A stretch of DNA of 64,000 nt, taken from NCBI GenBank assembly GCA_029243485.1, contig JAQWRY010000062.1, positions 124,001 through 188,000 of the forward strand, written 5' to 3'. Made by a program: the position numbers and the translations under genes. The notes under the pieces were generated by a model that saw only the letters and a program-made list of their open reading frames with translations, was not told the origin of the DNA and did not search any database. Below are positions 61,077 to 64,000 of the stretch, one piece after another. This DNA is from Candidatus Binatia bacterium. Lineage in GTDB: Bacteria; Desulfobacterota; Binatia; UBA12015. Numbering within the stretch: position 1 is the stretch's first letter; every line of letters starts with the position of its first letter.

Positions 61077-61940
61077 TCAGCCCCCGAGCACCCGCAGCTG
61101 CTCCTTGGCCTCAGCGGCCTCCGGGCTACCGGGATGATCCTCGATCAACTTCTGCAGGATCATGCGGGCGTCGATCTTGTCACCCGTCCGCGCGAAGGCG
61201 TCTGCCTGGCGCAGCAGAGCGGCGGGCTTCCGATCGCTGTCCGGCCAGGTCACCAGGATCTCGTTGAAGGCCAGAATCGACTCGTTGTATTTGCCCTGCG
61301 AGAAGTAGGCCTCGCCGATCCAGTACTGAGCCACCGGGACGAGCTTGTCTCTCGGGTTGCGGCTCACGTAGTTTCGCAGCGACTGGACCGAGCGTTGGTA
61401 GTCGCCTCGAGAATAGCTCTGCAGCCCCTGCTGGTACTCGCCGTCGTTGCCGCGAGCCATGTCGTTCTGCAGGTTCGACGCGCCCGAGCCCTGAGGCGTG
61501 GGCGTAGCACCGGCGGCAGAACCTCCACCGGCACTACCCGGATCCACGCCGGGAGGTGTTCCCGGCGGGGTCGTGGGCTGGCCCGAATAGTCCGTGCCGG
61601 TTCCGTAATCGCGCCCGGCCGTGCCGCCCGGAGGCGTGTCCGTGCCCGGAGGATACCCGCCCTGCGCGTACCGATCGGCGGGCTTCCCGTGCGTCGATCC
61701 CGACGCGTAACGCGAATCGGCGGAGCGCCCACGAAGTCGAGAGACTTCCGAATTCAGCCGATCGAGGTCGGCCCGTTGATCGGCCAGACGACGGGCCAGC
61801 ATGCGCTGCTCCCGGCGGATCGACGAGAGATCGACCTGCGAGGCACAGCCGGCGAGCATAGCTGTGGTGCCTACGGCAATCGCGAGCACTGCCGTGCGTG
61901 ACCTGCCCATGAGGCGTCTATTTGGATCCAGCTTGTCCAT
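61077..61940 (-). CDS. cpoB: Cell division coordinator CpoB (YbgF) lipoprotein
   Basis: 287 residues. Signal ends in the lipobox LAGC, so it is a lipoprotein here (E. coli CpoB is soluble). ATG 61940 has ctggag 5 nt upstream; ATG 61910 would give a shorter signal. Then a coiled coil (SSIRREQRMLARRLADQRADLDRLNSEVSRLRG as adjoining heptads), a Pro/Gly-rich linker, and a C-terminal TPR domain (YQQGLQSYSRGDYQRSVQSL...). It links Tol-Pal to septal peptidoglycan synthesis. Last gene of the tol operon visible. Confidence 0.88.
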   Translation of the reverse strand: MDKLDPNRRLMGRSRTAVLAIAVGTTAMLAGCASQVDLSSIRREQRMLARRLADQRADLDRLNSEVSRLRGRSADSRYASGSTHGKPADRYAQGGYPPGTDTPPGGTAGRDYGTGTDYSGQPTTPPGTPPGVDPGSAGGGSAAGATPTPQGSGASNLQNDMARGNDGEYQQGLQSYSRGDYQRSVQSLRNYVSRNPRDKLVPVAQYWIGEAYFSQGKYNESILAFNEILVTWPDSDRKPAALLRQADAFARTGDKIDARMILQKLIEDHPGSPEAAEAKEQLRVLGG

Positions 61941-61982
61941 CGTTACTCCAGCCCCCCACCCGCTCGGGGGTTCGTTCTAAAA

Positions 61983-62654
61983 TCAGCTCAGGACGACGAG
62001 GTGAGTGCGGCGATTCTGCGACCAACAACTCGGCGTCTCGTCCTGGCAGGCCGGAAGTTCCTTGCCGTAGCTGATCGTCGACATCCGCTCCGGCGAGATC
62101 CCGATGCTGACGAGATAGTCCCGGACGGCCGTCGCGCGGCGAGCGCCGAGGCCGAGGTTGTATTCGATCGTGCCGCGACTGTCGCAGTGGCCTTCGATCT
62201 CGATCCGGGCGTTGCCGTTGGCGCGCAACCACTCCGCGTTCAAGTCAAGCAATTCTCGGGCATCCATCGACAGGCTGTAGGAGTCGTAGTCGAAATAGAT
62301 GTCGTCGAGCGGGCCCTGCGATCCCCCACCGAGCGTGCCCTGCCGGTAGTGATCCAGGCTCGAACCTTCCTGCAGGCCGCCTGGCAAATCGCTTTCTCCA
62401 ACCGGGCCGGCACCCTCGTACTGGGCTCCGTCGTAGCCCGAGTAGATGTCGTCCTTCTTCTCATCGTCGGTCATCGAACAACCCGACGCGAGAAGAGCGA
62501 GGGCAGCCGCGAGGGCCACCACCATCGTCATCCACATCGACCGTTCGTCGTCGCGCGTTCGAACCGCGACGCGACCACCACTCCTGCTAGCTTCGGCACT
62601 GCCGCGTCCGCGGCGTGCATACGAAGATCGCTGCATCCCAAGCCCCCGCCCCAT
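61983..62654 (-). CDS. pal: Peptidoglycan-associated lipoprotein Pal
   Basis: Tol-Pal outer-membrane anchor. The lipoprotein signal MVVALAAALALLASGC and the OmpA-like domain with IEGHCDSRGTIEYNLGLGARRA (diaminopimelate-binding Asp and Arg) are clear. The translation start is ambiguous: ATG 62654 has a strong gaggagagg site but gives a ~50-residue Arg-rich lead before the signal, while ATG 62537 or 62531 begins at the signal with no ribosome site. A linker of about 60 Gly/Ser/Asp-rich residues joins the lipid anchor to the OmpA domain. Confidence 0.9.
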   Translation of the reverse strand: MGRGLGMQRSSYARRGRGSAEASRSGGRVAVRTRDDERSMWMTMVVALAAALALLASGCSMTDDEKKDDIYSGYDGAQYEGAGPVGESDLPGGLQEGSSLDHYRQGTLGGGSQGPLDDIYFDYDSYSLSMDARELLDLNAEWLRANGNARIEIEGHCDSRGTIEYNLGLGARRATAVRDYLVSIGISPERMSTISYGKELPACQDETPSCWSQNRRTHLVVLS

Positions 62655-62691
62655 GTCGTCCTCTCCTCACAGCGGGCCAACCTTCACTGGC

Positions 62692-63990
62692 TCAATTGAG
62701 CCACGGCGACCAAGCTGGACTGGTATCACCGCCAGGCCCTGTGTTCAATCGATACTGCTGTCGCCCACGCCAATCGGAGACGAACAGCTCCTCGCCCCCC
62801 GCGCGCGTCGAGCTGAAAACGAGATAGCGACCGTCGGGCGACCAGCTCGCGCTCGTGTTGTCTCCGGGGCCGCTCGTCACCTGCCGAACACCCCCCGTGG
62901 CCAGATCGACCACGAAGATCTGGAACGACCCGCCGGGGACGCGACCAGTGTACGCGATGCGTTCGCCGGTCGGCGACCAGGACGGCGACGTGTTGTAATT
63001 CCCCTGGCGCGTTACCCGACGTAGCGCCCCACCGCTCGAATCGACCACGTAGATCTGCGGGCTTCCGGCCCGCGACGAACAGAACGCCAGCCGGGCACCG
63101 TCGGGCGACCACGTCGGACTGACGTCGATCCCCTCGTTGCGCGTGACGACTTCTACCGTCTTCCCATCATTGTCGACGATCACAATTTCGGTGTTCCCGC
63201 GCGCTTCCTCACGAGAAACCGCGATCTGCCGGCCGTTCGGAGAATAACGCCCACCGACGACGAGCCCGGGTCCGCCCAGAACCCGCCGGCGACGCTGGGT
63301 GCGCGTATCGACTTGATACAGGCGCGGGCGCCCGTCGCGGTACGATGTATAGAGCAGCGACCGGCCGTTGGGCGCCCAGCTCGGCGACAGGTTGATCGTC
63401 TCGTTGCGGGTCAGCTGGCGGAGGTCTCCACCGTCGAAGCGCATGACCCAGATTTCCTTGAAGCGCCCTCCCCGCGTGGACACGAAAGCGAGCTCGCTGT
63501 CGAACGGCCCGCGGGTTCCGGTCACGAGCCTCAGAATCTCGTCCGCGAAGCGGTTCGCCATGCGCGGAAGATCGGCGAGAGGCGTGTCGTAGCGCTTCCC
63601 GCCGAGGACGCGGCGCTCGATGACGTCGTAGAGGCGCACCTCGAGCGCAAACCCGGCCCCTGCGGCCTGGAGGCGTCCCGCAACGAGGAATCGCGCCCCG
63701 GTGGACGCCCACCGGGTGTAGTCGACCTGCCCGCTCGCATCCGGCGTGGCCGATGCCCGGGCCGCAAGCACACGGAACAGCCCGGAGATCTCCAGATCCC
63801 GCGAGAGCGTTTTCGTGAAGGGAGCGCCATCGGTGCCTCCACCCGCCAGCGGGGACACGACGACCGGGAATGCCGTCTGTCCGGGCCCCGAAACGAGGCC
63901 TCGCACCTGCGCCGCCACCGGCTGGGCCCAAGCGAGCGCCGCAACCAAGCCCCAGACCAACACCACCCCGCGCCTCATCCCCACTCCCAT
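62692..63990 (-). CDS. tolB: Tol-Pal system beta-propeller protein TolB
   Basis: 432 residues with a signal peptide (VVLVWGLVAALAWAQPVAA). N-terminal alpha/beta domain followed by a six-bladed propeller with repeated SPDGxxLAF-like WD40-type motifs (SWAPNGRSLLYTS, RYSPNGRQIAVSR, TWSPDGARLAFCS, SWSPTGERIAYTG, SWSPDGRYLVFSS). Binds Pal and transmits the TolA signal. tolA is expected just beyond the right edge. Confidence 0.95.
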   Translation of the reverse strand: MGVGMRRGVVLVWGLVAALAWAQPVAAQVRGLVSGPGQTAFPVVVSPLAGGGTDGAPFTKTLSRDLEISGLFRVLAARASATPDASGQVDYTRWASTGARFLVAGRLQAAGAGFALEVRLYDVIERRVLGGKRYDTPLADLPRMANRFADEILRLVTGTRGPFDSELAFVSTRGGRFKEIWVMRFDGGDLRQLTRNETINLSPSWAPNGRSLLYTSYRDGRPRLYQVDTRTQRRRRVLGGPGLVVGGRYSPNGRQIAVSREEARGNTEIVIVDNDGKTVEVVTRNEGIDVSPTWSPDGARLAFCSSRAGSPQIYVVDSSGGALRRVTRQGNYNTSPSWSPTGERIAYTGRVPGGSFQIFVVDLATGGVRQVTSGPGDNTSASWSPDGRYLVFSSTRAGGEELFVSDWRGRQQYRLNTGPGGDTSPAWSPWLN

Positions 63991-64000
63991 CTCCCCACCT

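Noticed and set aside
60192-61901. A 569-residue plus-strand frame across ribF and cpoB
   Set aside because: Antisense shadow spanning two genes and the gap between them.

Overview
The window is GC-rich chromosomal DNA from a Gram-negative, respiring bacterium with a full double-membrane envelope. Supporting genes are Tol-Pal (tolB, pal, cpoB), an Mla-type lipid transporter, an Omp85-type barrel, a Lol-type lipoprotein complement, an aa3/caa3-type cytochrome c oxidase with its assembly factors, and RND efflux. The gene order leuA-leuB-asd homologue-truA, ilvN-ilvC-psd-pssA and rpsB-tsf-pyrH-frr-uppS-cdsA-rseP is what I associate with deltaproteobacteria-like phyla (Desulfobacterota, Binatota, Myxococcota). 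That placement is inference from order and composition, not a phylogeny. No tRNA, rRNA, CRISPR array, prophage or intact insertion sequence was seen.

Layout. 1-6.4 kb: the C-terminal part of an RND pump (cut by the left edge), a GNAT acetyltransferase, an eroded membrane-protein gene with a repeat, and GTP-dependent PEP carboxykinase. 6.5-18.6 kb, minus strand: an Omp85-like barrel, a tungsten aldehyde:ferredoxin oxidoreductase family enzyme, an SGNH hydrolase fused to a DUF5989-like tail with an SxtJ-like partner, and a tight unit PBP1B-mlaE-mlaF-mlaD-TPR lipoprotein preceded by a Pro/Thr-rich lipoprotein. 18.9-21.4 kb: threonine synthase and a Cys/Met-metabolism PLP enzyme, overlapping by 4 nt. 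21.4-30.1 kb is the most accessory-looking stretch: a beta-propeller lipoprotein, a broken PHP metallohydrolase, a GT-C glycosyltransferase carrying two homologous beta-sandwich modules, a broken GT9 glycosyltransferase, a sulfatase and a DASS transporter whose convergent ends both lie in one inverted repeat.

30.2-35.2 kb, minus strand: leuA-leuB-asd homologue-truA-small zinc-knuckle protein. They are preceded by a leucine attenuator with a Leu-rich leader peptide that has not been widely described for this kind of lineage. 35.4-40.9 kb, plus strand: a cupredoxin protein, a CoxII-like membrane hairpin, ctaB, an ABC-2 exporter pair, SCO1 and a membrane protein. Facing it on the minus strand at 41.2-45.4 kb are ctaC-ctaD-ctaE-ctaF and two small membrane proteins. 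Together these supply heme O, copper delivery and the oxidase itself.

45.6-64 kb, minus strand: a DUF547-radical SAM fusion behind pssA and psd (phosphatidylethanolamine synthesis), ilvC and ilvN, then a long housekeeping block (DUF465 protein, tsaB, rseP, cdsA, uppS, frr, pyrH, tsf, rpsB, rho, an RluD-type pseudouridine synthase, ribF) and finally cpoB-pal-tolB, which runs to the right edge. Most other long open frames are antisense shadows of these GC-rich genes.
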